A DNA stretch of 64,000 nt from Leptospira chreensis (GTDB taxonomy: Bacteria > Spirochaetota > Leptospiria > Leptospirales > Leptospiraceae): positions 53,409 to 117,408 of the forward strand of contig NZ_JAFFPS010000063.1 of assembly GCF_016919165.1 (NCBI RefSeq), given 5' to 3'. How positions within the stretch are numbered: position 1 is the first letter of the stretch; every line of letters begins with the position of its first letter. This document shows positions 30,019 to 40,320 of the stretch, piece after piece. Below the pieces are notes generated by a model. That model was not told the DNA's origin, searched no databases, and saw only the letters and a program-made list of their open reading frames with translations. The position numbers were made by a program, and so were the translations under genes.

Positions 30019-31560
30019 ATGGATAAAAAATTGGCAGCGGTTCTATTAGAACGCCAAAAGAAAGTAGATACATTTTTTCTCTGGGCAATTCTCGCTCACA
30101 CTCCTCTTGTTTTTTTTCTCTCTTTAGGTTATGGTGGCACAACGGTTGTCACTCTATCAGCAATTGTTCTTTCTCTTGTTTCCTTCGTGTTTTATCGTTT
30201 GGGAAGAGGTTCTTTCTTTTTAAGAGCTTGGAATGGGGCGGCCCTAATGATGTTCAGTGCCATTTTGATTCAGGCACAATTTGGCAGGATCGAAATGCAC
30301 TTCCATGTATTCAGTGCCCTTGCCATTCTATTTGTTTATGAAGATTGGAGAGTCCTTCTTGTTGCCGCTCTTACCATCGCCATACACCACTTAGTTGGGA
30401 ATTACATCCAGGAATTTGGTACTGTGATCTTCGACACTAAGGTAATGGTCTACAGTTATGGAACGGGACTTGAGATTGTTCTCACTCATGCTTTATTTGT
30501 TATTTTTGAGACCGGGATTCTGATTTATTTTTCCTATCGTTCTGTTTTGGAACTGAAGAAACAAATTGAAACGCAAAGCAATTTAGAAACAGTCATAGCC
30601 GGGGTCACTACAGCAATCGAGGAAGCCACATCGCGAACACAGACATTTGTGGAAAACTCGGAACTCATTTCCCAAAAGGTGCGTGAGTTTGAAACTTCGT
30701 TTAAAAATCAATCCTCCTCGATTGAAGCCATCTCTGCTGCCACCGAAGAAACCGCCGCTTCCAGCCAGTTGATTTTGGAAGGATCGAATCGGCAGATCAA
30801 AGAAGTTAAGTCCGTGGAAGAATTGAATCATAACTTATTTACCTTGAGCCAAGGATTTGTTACTTCCTTGGATGTGATGCGGTCCAAAATCCAAGAGTCG
30901 GCCGACAGTGTCAAAAAAACAGAATCGGAATTTACCGGCCTTTACCAATCGATGGAAGTCGCCGTAGATGATTCGGAAAAGATGGAAGAGATTTTAGAAC
31001 TTATCTCCGACATTGCTGAAAAGGTCAACTTGCTGTCGTTAAATGCATCGATTGAAGCAGCACGTGCCGGAGATGCCGGTAGGGGATTTGCTGTTGTGGC
31101 ATCCGAGATTTCTAAACTTGCTGATTCTACGGCAGAAGCGACAAAGAATATTTCATCGATTTCAGGGAAGATCAAATCAGCCATCCAAGTTAGCTTCAAA
31201 CAATCCAATCAAATCAACCAAACGGTTCAAAGTTTTGTGAAATCCATTCTTTCTTCCGAAGTGGGGATGGGAGAGTTAACGGCTCAGATCACAGGAACTC
31301 TGTCTGCTTTCGAAAGACAAGAAAACGCTCTTGCTACCTTGGATCAAATTGCACAAGAGATGCAAGTTTCGAGTAAGGAACAATCCACAAGTATGGATGA
31401 GATTTCCAATTCCATCATTGATTTGAATGTCAAAACCCAAACGAATTTAGGAACGAGTTCCAATATGATTGCACTCATTGAAAAGGGAAATGTGATTTTC
31501 CATGGCCTCAAAGGTTCCGTGGAAACCTTAGCTGCAATGATTGGTCATGGCAAATCGTAA
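30019..31560 (+). CDS. Methyl-accepting chemotaxis protein with multi-span N-terminus
   Basis: 513 residues. About six membrane spans in the first 190 residues and no large periplasmic loop, then a coiled-coil signalling domain with the conserved hairpin [24 protein letters not shown] that contacts CheA/CheW. No HAMP is obvious. It senses either within the membrane or through a partner. The 3' end overlaps the SCO-like gene by about 20 bases. Confidence 0.92.
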   Translation: MDKKLAAVLLERQKKVDTFFLWAILAHTPLVFFLSLGYGGTTVVTLSAIVLSLVSFVFYRLGRGSFFLRAWNGAALMMFSAILIQAQFGRIEMHFHVFSALAILFVYEDWRVLLVAALTIAIHHLVGNYIQEFGTVIFDTKVMVYSYGTGLEIVLTHALFVIFETGILIYFSYRSVLELKKQIETQSNLETVIAGVTTAIEEATSRTQTFVENSELISQKVREFETSFKNQSSSIEAISAATEETAASSQLILEGSNRQIKEVKSVEELNHNLFTLSQGFVTSLDVMRSKIQESADSVKKTESEFTGLYQSMEVAVDDSEKMEEILELISDIAEKVNLLSLNASIEAARAGDAGRGFAVVASEISKLADSTAEATKNISSISGKIKSAIQVSFKQSNQINQTVQSFVKSILSSEVGMGELTAQITGTLSAFERQENALATLDQIAQEMQVSSKEQSTSMDEISNSIIDLNVKTQTNLGTSSNMIALIEKGNVIFHGLKGSVETLAAMIGHGKS

Positions 31561-32110
31561 AACTATTTTTCGAAACTTAAGTCTACTAGTTTTGATGAGT
31601 GGATTACTCTTCTCGCTTAGTTTTGTGATCGTTTTCTATAGTGGTAAAACTCGATCTGTCGATTGTCCTTTTTGTAAGGACCGGTTTTCCAAAGAGCCAA
31701 AAGATACTTGGATTTGGATCTATCCGGGGCTAGTGGGCTGTGGGAAAAAATGCCCCTTGGCCCTAGAGGCCCTACGTAGATTTCAGGAAAGATTTCCTGA
31801 GGTGCGGTCTTCATTTTACTTTTTAGTCACAGATCCTGGTGAATCAGAAGAGACGATCCAATCTTATTTGGCGTATTATCGCAAAAGTCTATCGATCCAA
31901 GCACTAAGGCCCGAAACCGATGAGGAGATTCGCTTCTATCGAAAGTTAGGTGCTTATTTGCCCATTCATCCTTCCTTAAAAATTCGGGATGAACATGGAA
32001 CTCAGTTTTTTTTAATCCCACCCAATCGCGAAAAGATGTATCTTCTGCCGAAATTGGGGGAAAAAGAATGGATGGAAATTCGAAAGGAAATGGATTCCGA
32101 TGTCCACTAA
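31541..32110 (+). CDS. SCO1/SenC-like thioredoxin-fold protein
   Basis: 189 residues. N-terminal membrane anchor [19 protein letters not shown], then a thioredoxin-like fold with [13 protein letters not shown], a CxxxC like the copper site of SCO proteins. The other cysteines, CPFC near residue 45, are an extra pair. It probably acts outside the inner membrane in copper delivery or thiol chemistry; this is inference. The start may be the second Met (MANRKT). It overlaps the chemoreceptor gene. Confidence 0.7.
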   Translation: MVMANRKTIFRNLSLLVLMSGLLFSLSFVIVFYSGKTRSVDCPFCKDRFSKEPKDTWIWIYPGLVGCGKKCPLALEALRRFQERFPEVRSSFYFLVTDPGESEETIQSYLAYYRKSLSIQALRPETDEEIRFYRKLGAYLPIHPSLKIRDEHGTQFFLIPPNREKMYLLPKLGEKEWMEIRKEMDSDVH

Positions 32111-32123
32111 TATCAATTAGTGG
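32104..32123. terminator. Hairpin at the junction of convergent genes
   Basis: CCACTAAT and ATTAGTGG pair around ATCA, overlapping both the stop of the SCO-like gene and the end of speD. It may terminate both; there is no long T run. Confidence 0.5.
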
Positions 32124-32878
32124 ATCATATGGTAAACTTCTTTCATTTCCTCACGTAGCAATTTCATTTTGTTGGGAACGTCTGGATGAGAGATATCTTC
32201 TGGGTTCAGTAAATAATTCTCAGGTCCAAGTTCTTTAATCATCATCTTTGTTTGCCAAGTATTGTCTTGCGGCATGTTGATATCAGAAAGATAAGTATAG
32301 TTTCTTTTGAGTTCCGGTTTTACGAAATCCAAAATGGAATTGAAATGATGGTCATTATAAATCTTTCTACCATCGGCAAGACGTGTGTAACCGCGCACTA
32401 CATAATCAATATACACAACGTCGCACTCAAAAGCCTCAAACAAAAAGTTAATGGAGTCGAGTGGAATGATCTCTCCACAAGTGGAAATATCAATGTCAAC
32501 ACGAAAGGAACAAATTCCATCGGGATCGGCAGCATCGGGATAAGTGTGAACTGTGATATGTGATTTGTCTAGGTGCATACTCACCTGTGTGGAAGGAATA
32601 GGATTTCCTCCGCCTTTGACATCACTCATTAGAACCATAGCAGAAGCACCTACAGGATCGTAGTCTTGTGCAGAGACAGAAAGGATATTGGCATCAATTC
32701 GTTTGACAACCTCTTTAGAAATTTCTGTAATTTTGCTAGCGTTGTATTTGTCGTGGATATAACTTACGTATCTACTCTTTTGTTCGTCATCCAAAGTGAT
32801 GCAAAAATCGTAGAGGTTAAAACTCAAAACTTTTGTCAGATTGTTGAAACCGGAAAGTTTGATTTTTTCTTTATCCAT
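32117..32878 (-). CDS. speD: S-adenosylmethionine decarboxylase proenzyme
   Basis: 253 residues, the length of the E. coli-type class 1a enzyme. It provides decarboxylated SAM for spermidine synthesis. The processing serine is Ser106 in MHLDKSHITVHTYP, and LSGFNNLTKVLSFNLYD and FRVDIDISTCGEI are strong family blocks. The frame extends 111 bases upstream, but MDKEKIKLSGF is the family start. No speE is nearby. Confidence 0.96.
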   Translation of the reverse strand: MDKEKIKLSGFNNLTKVLSFNLYDFCITLDDEQKSRYVSYIHDKYNASKITEISKEVVKRIDANILSVSAQDYDPVGASAMVLMSDVKGGGNPIPSTQVSMHLDKSHITVHTYPDAADPDGICSFRVDIDISTCGEIIPLDSINFLFEAFECDVVYIDYVVRGYTRLADGRKIYNDHHFNSILDFVKPELKRNYTYLSDINMPQDNTWQTKMMIKELGPENYLLNPEDISHPDVPNKMKLLREEMKEVYHMIH

Positions 32879-32959
32879 TGCTACCTGCTTGTATAAAGAA
32901 CAGAAATTTGGATTTTCGGTTAGAGGCAACTGAAATAACGATAAAGTTTTAGAAAAGTC

Positions 32960-34591
32960 ATGGAAAACAAAATGGAATGGTGGAAACAAACTTCAATTTA
33001 CCAAATTTACCCTTGGTCCTTTCAGGATTCCAATGGGGACGGAATCGGTGATTTACCTGGGATTCTAACGCGTTTGGATCAGATTCGGGATTTAGGTGTG
33101 GAAACCATTTGGTTCTCTCCTTTTTACAAAAGTCCTGGTGAAGATTTTGGATACGATATTTCCGATTACACCTCCATTGATCCAAGATTTGGCACAATGA
33201 AGGACTGCGACAAACTCATCCGAGAAGTCCACAAACGAAAGATGAAAGTTGTCCTTGATATGGTGATGAACCATACCTCAGACAAACATCCTTGGTTTTT
33301 GGAATCCAAATCCTCTAAAGAAAATCCGAAAAGGGATTTTTATATTTGGCACAAAGGAAGAAGAAAAGTTCCGAACAACTGGATTTCTATGGTAGGAACC
33401 ACTGGTTGGAACTACGACGAAACTACAGACGAATTCTATTATAGTAATTTTTTATCCTTCCAACCCGATCTGAACTATCGGAATCCCAAAGTCAAAAAAG
33501 CAATGTTCGGTGTTCTTGATTTTTGGCTTAAGAAGGGAGTGGATGGGTTTCGGCTCGATATCTTCAATTCGATTTATAAGGACGAAGGTTTCCGAGACAA
33601 TCCTTCTAGTTTCCGATACTTCCCCACACCAGATAACCATGATGAGGCGTTCTTTCAAAAGAAACAATACAACTTAAACTTACCTGAGTCCTTTCAGTTT
33701 GCCAAGGAAGTTCGCAAACATATATCCAAATACAAACAAAAACCATTCCTTATTGGAGAGGTGAGTGGATCGGACCAAGTTCTCCAATCTTTTTTAGGAG
33801 AAAAAGCAGACGGTCTCAATCTTGTATTTCAGTTTGAGCTCATCCACTTCGATTACAAGGCTCAGTTTTTCAAAGACCTTTTGGAAAAAAATGAAAGAGA
33901 ATTTCCGGCCCCATTCACACCCACTTATGTTTTGGGAAACCATGACCAAAGACGTTATATCGACAGGTTAGGTGGGGATACTCGCAAAGCAAAAGTTCTC
34001 TCCGCCTTCCAATTTTTAGCTAGAGGGATTCCTGTTGTGTATTACGGGGAAGAGATTGCAAGAAAGGAGGGACGGATCTCTAATTTTTTGGGAAAAGATC
34101 CGATTGCCAAGATGAATCGTTTGGTACCTTTGTTTTTATCCAATCTTCTTGGGGTTTATATCAACAGAGACAATTGCCGCCTACCCATGTTATGGGATGC
34201 AAGTGACCAAGCGGGATTTTCGAAAGGGAAATCTTGGTTACCGGTAGGTCGTTTCCAAACGGAAGATACGGTCTTGTATCAAAAAACAAAGAATGACTCT
34301 CTTTGGAATCATTACCGGTCCTTATTCCATTTAAGAAAAGAGTCTGCGGTATTCAAAGAAGGAAATATCAAAACCAAATCCAGTGTTCATCCCGATGTCC
34401 TTTGTTTTGAAAGAATCTTAGGAAAAACAGTGGTGGTTGTGTATTTAAACTTTGGAGAGAAAGAAGCTAAGGAAACGATTTCTAAGGGTTCTAAGTTATT
34501 GTATTCTTTCGGTGGGGCCGAAGTTTTAGGGGAGGAACTCAAACTCACAATGCATTCGGGAGCCGTTTTTGAAATTCGTTTAAAGAAGTAA
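32960..34591 (+). CDS. GH13 alpha-glucosidase (oligo-1,6-glucosidase/trehalose-6-phosphate hydrolase type)
   Basis: 543 residues with the TIM-barrel regions of GH13: VLDMVMNHTS (region I), GFRLDIFN with the nucleophile Asp (II), GEVSG with the acid Glu (III) and VLGNHDQ (IV). QIYPWSFQDSNGDGIGD at the start is typical of exo-acting alpha-glucosidases. No signal peptide, so cytoplasmic. The start may be the second Met (MEWWKQ). The 3' end overlaps the opposite STAS gene by 12 bases. Confidence 0.92.
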   Translation: MENKMEWWKQTSIYQIYPWSFQDSNGDGIGDLPGILTRLDQIRDLGVETIWFSPFYKSPGEDFGYDISDYTSIDPRFGTMKDCDKLIREVHKRKMKVVLDMVMNHTSDKHPWFLESKSSKENPKRDFYIWHKGRRKVPNNWISMVGTTGWNYDETTDEFYYSNFLSFQPDLNYRNPKVKKAMFGVLDFWLKKGVDGFRLDIFNSIYKDEGFRDNPSSFRYFPTPDNHDEAFFQKKQYNLNLPESFQFAKEVRKHISKYKQKPFLIGEVSGSDQVLQSFLGEKADGLNLVFQFELIHFDYKAQFFKDLLEKNEREFPAPFTPTYVLGNHDQRRYIDRLGGDTRKAKVLSAFQFLARGIPVVYYGEEIARKEGRISNFLGKDPIAKMNRLVPLFLSNLLGVYINRDNCRLPMLWDASDQAGFSKGKSWLPVGRFQTEDTVLYQKTKNDSLWNHYRSLFHLRKESAVFKEGNIKTKSSVHPDVLCFERILGKTVVVVYLNFGEKEAKETISKGSKLLYSFGGAEVLGEELKLTMHSGAVFEIRLKK

Positions 34592-34873
34592 GTATCCGTT
34601 TAGGTTTAGAATTTTTAAGATCTTTTGGATTTGTGGGTTTACGTTGATTAGAAACAAACTCACCCCTTGTTTTCTATAGATCATTTTTTTGTATAAAAGA
34701 AGGCCAAGCACTGAAGAGGATACTTCCTCTACATTGGAAAAATCCAAGTAGAGAGAACTCACACCTTGTTTGAAGATGCTAGTCATGTCTTCTTCTAGGC
34801 CAGCAGCGGAGTATACATCCAATTGATTGGATTCGATTCTGTAACAATTTTCCTCTACCGTTTTTGTGACCAT
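34580..34873 (-). CDS. STAS-domain (anti-sigma-factor antagonist-like) protein
   Basis: About 97 residues of a single STAS domain, with SLYLDFSNVEEVSSSVLGLLL in the place of the phosphorylated loop (SSS). It probably takes part in a partner-switching cascade; no kinase is adjacent. GTGAGGGAC lies just before the chosen ATG; the frame continues 12 bases further upstream. Confidence 0.8.
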   Translation of the reverse strand: MVTKTVEENCYRIESNQLDVYSAAGLEEDMTSIFKQGVSSLYLDFSNVEEVSSSVLGLLLYKKMIYRKQGVSLFLINVNPQIQKILKILNLNGYLLL

Positions 34874-34994
34874 GTTGTCCCTCACAAAACAATGAACGGT
34901 AAAAGGAAAAAATACCTTAGGGTTTATGAATAAAAAAAGAAGGGAATTTTTTTTAGATTCCCATTAGATTTTGATACGAACCCTAAAGTTTTGC

Positions 34995-35753
34995 TTATGG
35001 ATGGATATGGGAATTCCGTCTTTTGGATCGAATTTGGAAGGAGTGGGAAGATCTCCACTGACTCCATTTGATCGAAATCAAATCCCAAATAAAGTAAAAG
35101 ATAACCCCTGAGTCGAGTTTTGATTGTCCCCAAGTGCGAAGACCAAAAGTATAACCCACTTCAGCGATCTTTTCTGTGCGAACCGATCCTAAAATTTCAA
35201 AAAGAATTTTATAACCTCTGGGTTTGAGTTTTCCTTTGGTTTCGAGATAAACTGATTTTCTAATTCCAAAAAATCCACTCATTGGATCGGAAATGGGAAC
35301 AGGAAACAACCACTCAGAAATTTTTGTAGCAAACTGACTTGCTAACTTCCGTAAGATGGAGAAGTTTCCATAACCACCATCGGAACTTCTGCGTGTAGCC
35401 ACAACGATGTCGTTTTCACTTAAGAGGCGAATGACATCGGGAATTTTTGTATAGTCATGTTGGAAATCAGCATCCACCACCACTAAATTGTCACCCTCTG
35501 CTTTCCCATACCCAAAGGTCACAGCAGAACTAAGTCCTCTTTCTGTTGTCCGAACAAAGGGTTTGATCCTTTTGTCATAATCAGCAAGGACTTTGGCCAC
35601 TTCATAGGTCCCATCGGGTGAATTGTCATCTACGATCACAATTTCAAAGTCGATAGATTCTTTTTCTAGAATTCGAGAGATTGTTTCGGCACAGTTTTTA
35701 ATATTACCGGCTTCATTATAGGTTGGGAGTATAATACTTGTTTTATGTTGCAT
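34995..35753 (-). CDS. Polyprenol-phosphate mannosyltransferase-like GT2 protein
   Basis: 252 residues. The N-terminal half is GT-A with SIILPTYNEAGNI, VDDNSPDGT and the metal-binding VVVDADFQHD; DPMSGFFGIRK and RGYKILFEIL are typical of dolichol-phosphate mannose synthases. There is no C-terminal membrane pair, so it is likely peripheral. It probably charges a lipid carrier with a hexose. A PMT-family transferase encoded in the same direction upstream would be a logical user. Confidence 0.88.
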   Translation of the reverse strand: MQHKTSIILPTYNEAGNIKNCAETISRILEKESIDFEIVIVDDNSPDGTYEVAKVLADYDKRIKPFVRTTERGLSSAVTFGYGKAEGDNLVVVDADFQHDYTKIPDVIRLLSENDIVVATRRSSDGGYGNFSILRKLASQFATKISEWLFPVPISDPMSGFFGIRKSVYLETKGKLKPRGYKILFEILGSVRTEKIAEVGYTFGLRTWGQSKLDSGVIFYFIWDLISIKWSQWRSSHSFQIRSKRRNSHIHP

Positions 35754-35779
35754 GACTGGTCATTTAACTTCTTTTGTTT

Positions 35780-36094
35780 TTAAAAAAGCCCCTTTGTTTG
35801 ATTTTTGATACATAACTCACCACTAGAGCAAGACTCTCCAATGGCTTTAGAACATCCGGAAAACAATTGGTATTGTTTGGTGCAAAGAATTTCACAGGCA
35901 AACTGATACATCTTGGGATCTTGTAATTTCTTTTGGTCTTCTTTTAAACAAAGACTTGCTTTTTCACAAAGTACTTTGCATTCCGAGGACTGGTTTGTTT
36001 GGGCTTTGACTCCAAATTTGGGAGCGTTGTCTTTGGAAAAGTCCCAAAGAGAAACGATTGCCAAAAGGAAAAGGAGGATTCCATATTTTTTCAT
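35780..36094 (-). CDS. Cys-rich exported protein, leptospiral type
   Basis: About 104 residues starting MKKYGILLFLLAIVSLW, a signal peptide, then eight cysteines (CKVLCEKASLC, CEILC, CSKAIGESCSSGELC) that look disulfide-bonded. Periplasmic or surface. GAGGAGAAACCC is the binding site. Its ATG overlaps the TGA of the PMT-like gene by four bases. Function unknown. Confidence 0.75.
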   Translation of the reverse strand: MKKYGILLFLLAIVSLWDFSKDNAPKFGVKAQTNQSSECKVLCEKASLCLKEDQKKLQDPKMYQFACEILCTKQYQLFSGCSKAIGESCSSGELCIKNQTKGLF

Positions 36095-37698
36095 TGGGTT
36101 TCTCCTCGTTCCCAAACACTGACTTCCGATTGGAAGGAACGTTTGTCCATCTTGACTAGAGCACGTAAAATCTGCCTAGAATCCAGGTTCAAATGTTGTT
36201 TCCACTGGAACCAAAAACCCACTTTCCTCCAGTCAGAACTGAGTGTTGTCTCGCGAAAAACAACAAGGGTCTCAGCCTTGGGGCAGGTTTCCTGATAGGT
36301 GAGGGGAAGGGCAAAACTAACTTTGGAACTTTTTAATTTGTTTTGAATGTCCATGGCCGTCCACGGATTTTCTGCAATCACACAAATCTCTTTTCCTTCT
36401 GCACCAACTAGTTGTTTGGTTATATCAGGATCGGCCATAGGTTTCAATAGAAAAATCATGGTGATTGGCACAAGTAGAAGCTGTGGTATAAAAATTCCAT
36501 AGAAACGCATTTTACTGCCAGGGAAAGCAAAGATAGCGCCGAGTGTGACGATGATTCCCAAAAGAGATACAGCAAATAGAACTGGTAATCTCAGAACAAT
36601 GGAGAAAGTTACAAAGACAAAGTAAACCAAGGGAATGGAATACCGATTGTATTTAGAAAGGATTAAGGATTCCCAACTTACTTTTTTCATTGCCGGTAAT
36701 AAAAATAAAAACACAATGAATGGGGTCACATAGTAAGGATCTTTTCTGTTGGGTAGTATGTGAAAGATCGTAACGAGTAATAAAAACACGCCAACTGTCA
36801 TTGCTAAGATTTGGTTTCTATGGTTCGATGGTTTTTTTATGGTGAGTAAACCTATATGAAGGAGAGGGATGGTGAATGGGATGCTGTAAAGGAGCCAACC
36901 TCCCCAAATTCTAAGGCCTGATTGGTTGGCCGCATAGAATTTCCCCATATTCTCTGTAATAAAAAAGAATCGCAACAATTCCTTTCCTGAACTTGTAAAT
37001 AGATACAAATAGGAAATCCATAAAATGGGAATGAGAAGAGAAAGACTAAAGAGGAGAAGTGTAGGTCTTTCTTTTGTCAGCGGAGAAAAATGAATTTGGA
37101 ACTTACCTTTTCTCACTCGTATCATTTGGATATAAAGATAACTGAGTAAAAATAATCCGATGTAGATATGAAGGATGGGGCCTTTGAGTAAATAACCAAA
37201 TCCAACAAAAAAACTACCCCAAGCCACATAACTTAAGTTTTTAGTTTTTTTGGACCTATAGAATAAAAATACATAGAGTAAGGTAAAAAATACCATAGCT
37301 CCTTCCATCATGAGAAGCCCAAAGAACTTCAGAGAAAGAAAGGAGAAAGCAAATGTTAAGGTGGCGAGTTTAGTTTCTTTTGGTGATTTACTTATTGAGT
37401 GATAGAGTTTGTAGAACAAAGCCAAAGTTCCAATTCCAAATACAAAGGATACCAATCGTTCCGCAAAGTAACCGACACCAAAAATTTTATCAAAGAACAT
37501 TCCCATCCAAAATAGAAGTGGGGGTTTGTAGGGGTTCGGTAGGCCTGATAAAACGGGAAGGGTGTAACTCCCTAACTCCAAACTTTCCCGAATGGAACGA
37601 ATGTGCATGATTTCGTCGCCTTGAGGGAAGGGGGCATCGGGAATCCCAAGGGTCATAGCAAAGATTGCAGAAAGAAAGATGATCAGAACAAAAAACAT
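36091..37698 (-). CDS. PMT/ArnT-family (GT39/GT83) membrane glycosyltransferase
   Basis: 535 residues with about 11 membrane spans. The first periplasmic loop has PDAPFPQGDEIMHIRSI, holding the Asp/Glu pair typical of GT-C enzymes, and NPYKPPLLFWMGM fits the ArnT/PMT pattern. It transfers a sugar from a lipid carrier to a protein or lipid outside the inner membrane. It is in one operon with the Cys-rich protein and the polyprenol-phosphate glycosyltransferase. The acceptor is unknown. Confidence 0.82.
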   Translation of the reverse strand: MFFVLIIFLSAIFAMTLGIPDAPFPQGDEIMHIRSIRESLELGSYTLPVLSGLPNPYKPPLLFWMGMFFDKIFGVGYFAERLVSFVFGIGTLALFYKLYHSISKSPKETKLATLTFAFSFLSLKFFGLLMMEGAMVFFTLLYVFLFYRSKKTKNLSYVAWGSFFVGFGYLLKGPILHIYIGLFLLSYLYIQMIRVRKGKFQIHFSPLTKERPTLLLFSLSLLIPILWISYLYLFTSSGKELLRFFFITENMGKFYAANQSGLRIWGGWLLYSIPFTIPLLHIGLLTIKKPSNHRNQILAMTVGVFLLLVTIFHILPNRKDPYYVTPFIVFLFLLPAMKKVSWESLILSKYNRYSIPLVYFVFVTFSIVLRLPVLFAVSLLGIIVTLGAIFAFPGSKMRFYGIFIPQLLLVPITMIFLLKPMADPDITKQLVGAEGKEICVIAENPWTAMDIQNKLKSSKVSFALPLTYQETCPKAETLVVFRETTLSSDWRKVGFWFQWKQHLNLDSRQILRALVKMDKRSFQSEVSVWERGETQ

Positions 37699-37727
37699 TT
37701 CTACCCCTTTTATCCATAAACAAAGAT

Positions 37728-37741
37728 ACTGACTAGTCAGT
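37728..37741. promoter_or_regulatory. 14-bp perfect palindrome, likely TetR-family operator
   Basis: ACTGACTAGTCAGT is a perfect palindrome containing TGACTAGTCA, a common core of TetR/AcrR-family operators. It lies 30 bases upstream of the PMT-like gene's start. No TetR gene is in the window, so the regulator would act from elsewhere. Confidence 0.5.
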
Positions 37742-37975
37742 CAATGTGTTTAATTCGAAAATGGTGAATGGAATTTTTCTAAGAAAGGAAAAGTTTGTAG
37801 AGCTCGGATATTTTGATTCGTCGTTCGAGGTTAAGAACAGTGTTCGTGCGCATCTTGGAATTTCCTAAAAACCAAGGAAATTTGGGGTGGGTAGACAAAA
37901 ATCTACGAATTTTAGGTCAAAATACTTGCAGCTTGCAGAGAACTTGGAGCAAAACTTGAGTCTAAATCCCATTGT

Positions 37976-38479
37976 ATGGATTCCTTATCGGCTGAGAACT
38001 GTCAAATTTTAGAGCAAGGAATTCTACTTTTAGAATCGATTTCGAACGAAAGTTATGAACGAAAACATGAGCCTATGGATGCCTCCATCGGTGAACATTT
38101 CCGGCATATTTTAGAACATTATGAATTGTTTTGGGAAGGTCTAAAGACAGGTCATATAGATTATGACAATAGAAAACGAAATCCAAAACTAGAATCCGAT
38201 CGTTTGTTTGCGATTACATCGCTATTCGATTGTACAGCCAAGTTTCAAAACGAAAGTTTTTCGTTAGAGACCCTTACCATTTCACAAAATAACAATCCAA
38301 AGGAATCAGTTCCAATGATTCTGAGTTCCTTAAATCGAGAACTCAAATTTCTTGTTTCGCATACAGTCCATCATTATGCCATTATCTCCATATTGGTGAA
38401 GTTAGATGGAGGTAATCTTCCAGAAGGATTCGGATTTTCTCCCTCTACTTTGTTTGCAAAAACAGCGGAAAGAACTTGA
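37976..38479 (+). CDS. DinB-like four-helix metal-binding protein
   Basis: 167 residues. The histidine triad expected for DinB/YfiT proteins is visible: HFRHILEHYELF near residue 45 and SHTVHHYAII near 130. The family includes thiol transferases and stress proteins; the exact activity is unknown. Not linked to its neighbours. Confidence 0.75.
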   Translation: MDSLSAENCQILEQGILLLESISNESYERKHEPMDASIGEHFRHILEHYELFWEGLKTGHIDYDNRKRNPKLESDRLFAITSLFDCTAKFQNESFSLETLTISQNNNPKESVPMILSSLNRELKFLVSHTVHHYAIISILVKLDGGNLPEGFGFSPSTLFAKTAERT

Positions 38480-38657
38480 AATCTAAAAAACTTCCTCGTC
38501 TGTAGGGATCAATGATGGTGTTTAATTCATTGGTCGATTCGCCATTGGATTGGATGGATTCTGCCTTTTTTCTTTTTTACTAAACACCCATCCCACTTAA
38601 CTCTTGGCGCAGTCGCACCTTCAAAGATACCTTCATTCCAAAGACTTTAGGTTCTCT

Positions 38658-40319
38658 ATGAAATTACTCAAAATTTTACTTTCTACTTTTTTGGCTCTAT
38701 TTGTTGTTCTCGGAATTCTCTATTACAACCGTTTGATTCTACTTCGTTACTCCTTGGGTTGGATTACGGATATTCGCCATCCAAGAGAAGCGAACCATCC
38801 CGTTCCTTGGTTAGTGGGACCTGTCACTGCAAAAGATAAATTAAATAACCGTCCGCCGAATGTCATTGTGATCATGGCAGATGATTTGGGATTTAATGAT
38901 GTGACAACGTATGGTGGCGGTTATGCGGATCTCGGTGTTCCCACTCCCCATATTGACTCCATTGCCAAGGAAGGGGTGAGGTTTGATTCGGGATATTCTG
39001 GAAGCGCCGTTTGCACTGTGTCACGTGCGGCCTTAATGACAGGTAGATATCCTTCTCGGTTTGGAGTTGAATTCACTCCGACCCCGGGAGCTCTTGCCCG
39101 TGTGGGAGCTGACCTTTATGCAGATCCGAATCGTTTGTATCCTGTAGTTATTGATAAAGAAAAGGCAGAAAAATCAAAAAGCTTTAATGAACTCGGAATG
39201 CCTACTACAGAAGTTACTATTGCCGAAGTATTAAAATCGAGAGGATACCATTCCGTTCATATCGGGAAATGGCATTTGGGAAGTACAGATGAGATGCGTC
39301 CCAACAAACAAGGGTTTGACGAAACTTTGTTTATGGAAAGTGGGTTGTATCTGCCTGTGGAAGATCCGAATGTTTATAATTCAAAACAGGACTTTGATCC
39401 GATAGACCGATTTTTGTGGCCCAATATGCGATTTGGTGTGAGTTATAATGGCGGCAAGTGGTTTGAACCTAGCCGGTATCTAACCGATTATTTTACGGAT
39501 GAAGCCGTTAAAGTGATTGAAACAAACAAAAACCGTCCCTTCTTTTTGTTTTTAGCGCACTGGGCGGTTCACACTCCTTTACAAGCCAGTAAGGAAGATT
39601 ACGATGCCTTATCTCATATCAAAGACCATAGGAAACGAGTGTATTTGAGTATGATTCGTTCTTTGGATCGAAGTGTGGGAAAAATTTTGTCTTCACTAAA
39701 AAAAGAAGGCCTGGATGAAAATACCATTGTGATTTTTACCAGTGACAATGGAGCTCCCAACTATATTGGTTTGCCCGATGTCAACAGGCCTTATAGAGGA
39801 TGGAAACTCACTTTGTTTCAAGGAGGGATTCGAGTTCCTTATGTGGCAAAGTGGCCAGGCCATATCAAACCTGGTACCAAATATCAAAATGCTATTACCA
39901 ATATTGATATCCTTCCGACCGTTGCCAGTGCCGCTGGTGCAAGTTTGCCTTTAGATCGCCCTATTGATGGGGTGAATCTTTTACCCTATCTAAAGGGACA
40001 ACAAAATCAAAAATCGAGACCACTATTCTGGAGTGATGGATACTACCAAACCGTTCAGGCTGATGGATGGAAACTCATCCAAACAGAAAGACCTAAAAAG
40101 AAATGGTTGTTCCATTTGGATTCAGATCCACTAGAAAAGAAAAACGTAGTCTCTCTTTTTCCTGATGCACTCGCGAAGTTAGAAAAACTATTAGTAAATT
40201 ATAATAGTCAAATGCCAAAACCCCTTTGGCCTTCGTTTATAGAATTTCCTGTTCTCATTGATAAAACTTTGGATCAAAAGCAGGAACCGGAAGATGAGTA
40301 TACCTATTGGGTGAATTGA
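38658..40319 (+). CDS. Membrane-anchored sulfatase (alkaline-phosphatase superfamily)
   Basis: 553 residues. N-terminal anchor LLKILLSTFLALFVVLGILYY, then a type I sulfatase: metal site MADDLGFND (Asp75, Asp76), formylglycine site AVCTVSRAALMTGRY (Cys119), HIGKWHLG and FTSDNGA. The motif is CxVxR where the consensus is CxPxR. It should hydrolyse sulfate esters outside the inner membrane after Cys119 is oxidised. The frame opens at 38604, but MKLLKI starts the anchor. It is immediately followed by a formylglycine-generating enzyme. Confidence 0.92.
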   Translation: MKLLKILLSTFLALFVVLGILYYNRLILLRYSLGWITDIRHPREANHPVPWLVGPVTAKDKLNNRPPNVIVIMADDLGFNDVTTYGGGYADLGVPTPHIDSIAKEGVRFDSGYSGSAVCTVSRAALMTGRYPSRFGVEFTPTPGALARVGADLYADPNRLYPVVIDKEKAEKSKSFNELGMPTTEVTIAEVLKSRGYHSVHIGKWHLGSTDEMRPNKQGFDETLFMESGLYLPVEDPNVYNSKQDFDPIDRFLWPNMRFGVSYNGGKWFEPSRYLTDYFTDEAVKVIETNKNRPFFLFLAHWAVHTPLQASKEDYDALSHIKDHRKRVYLSMIRSLDRSVGKILSSLKKEGLDENTIVIFTSDNGAPNYIGLPDVNRPYRGWKLTLFQGGIRVPYVAKWPGHIKPGTKYQNAITNIDILPTVASAAGASLPLDRPIDGVNLLPYLKGQQNQKSRPLFWSDGYYQTVQADGWKLIQTERPKKKWLFHLDSDPLEKKNVVSLFPDALAKLEKLLVNYNSQMPKPLWPSFIEFPVLIDKTLDQKQEPEDEYTYWVN

Positions 40320-40320
40320 T

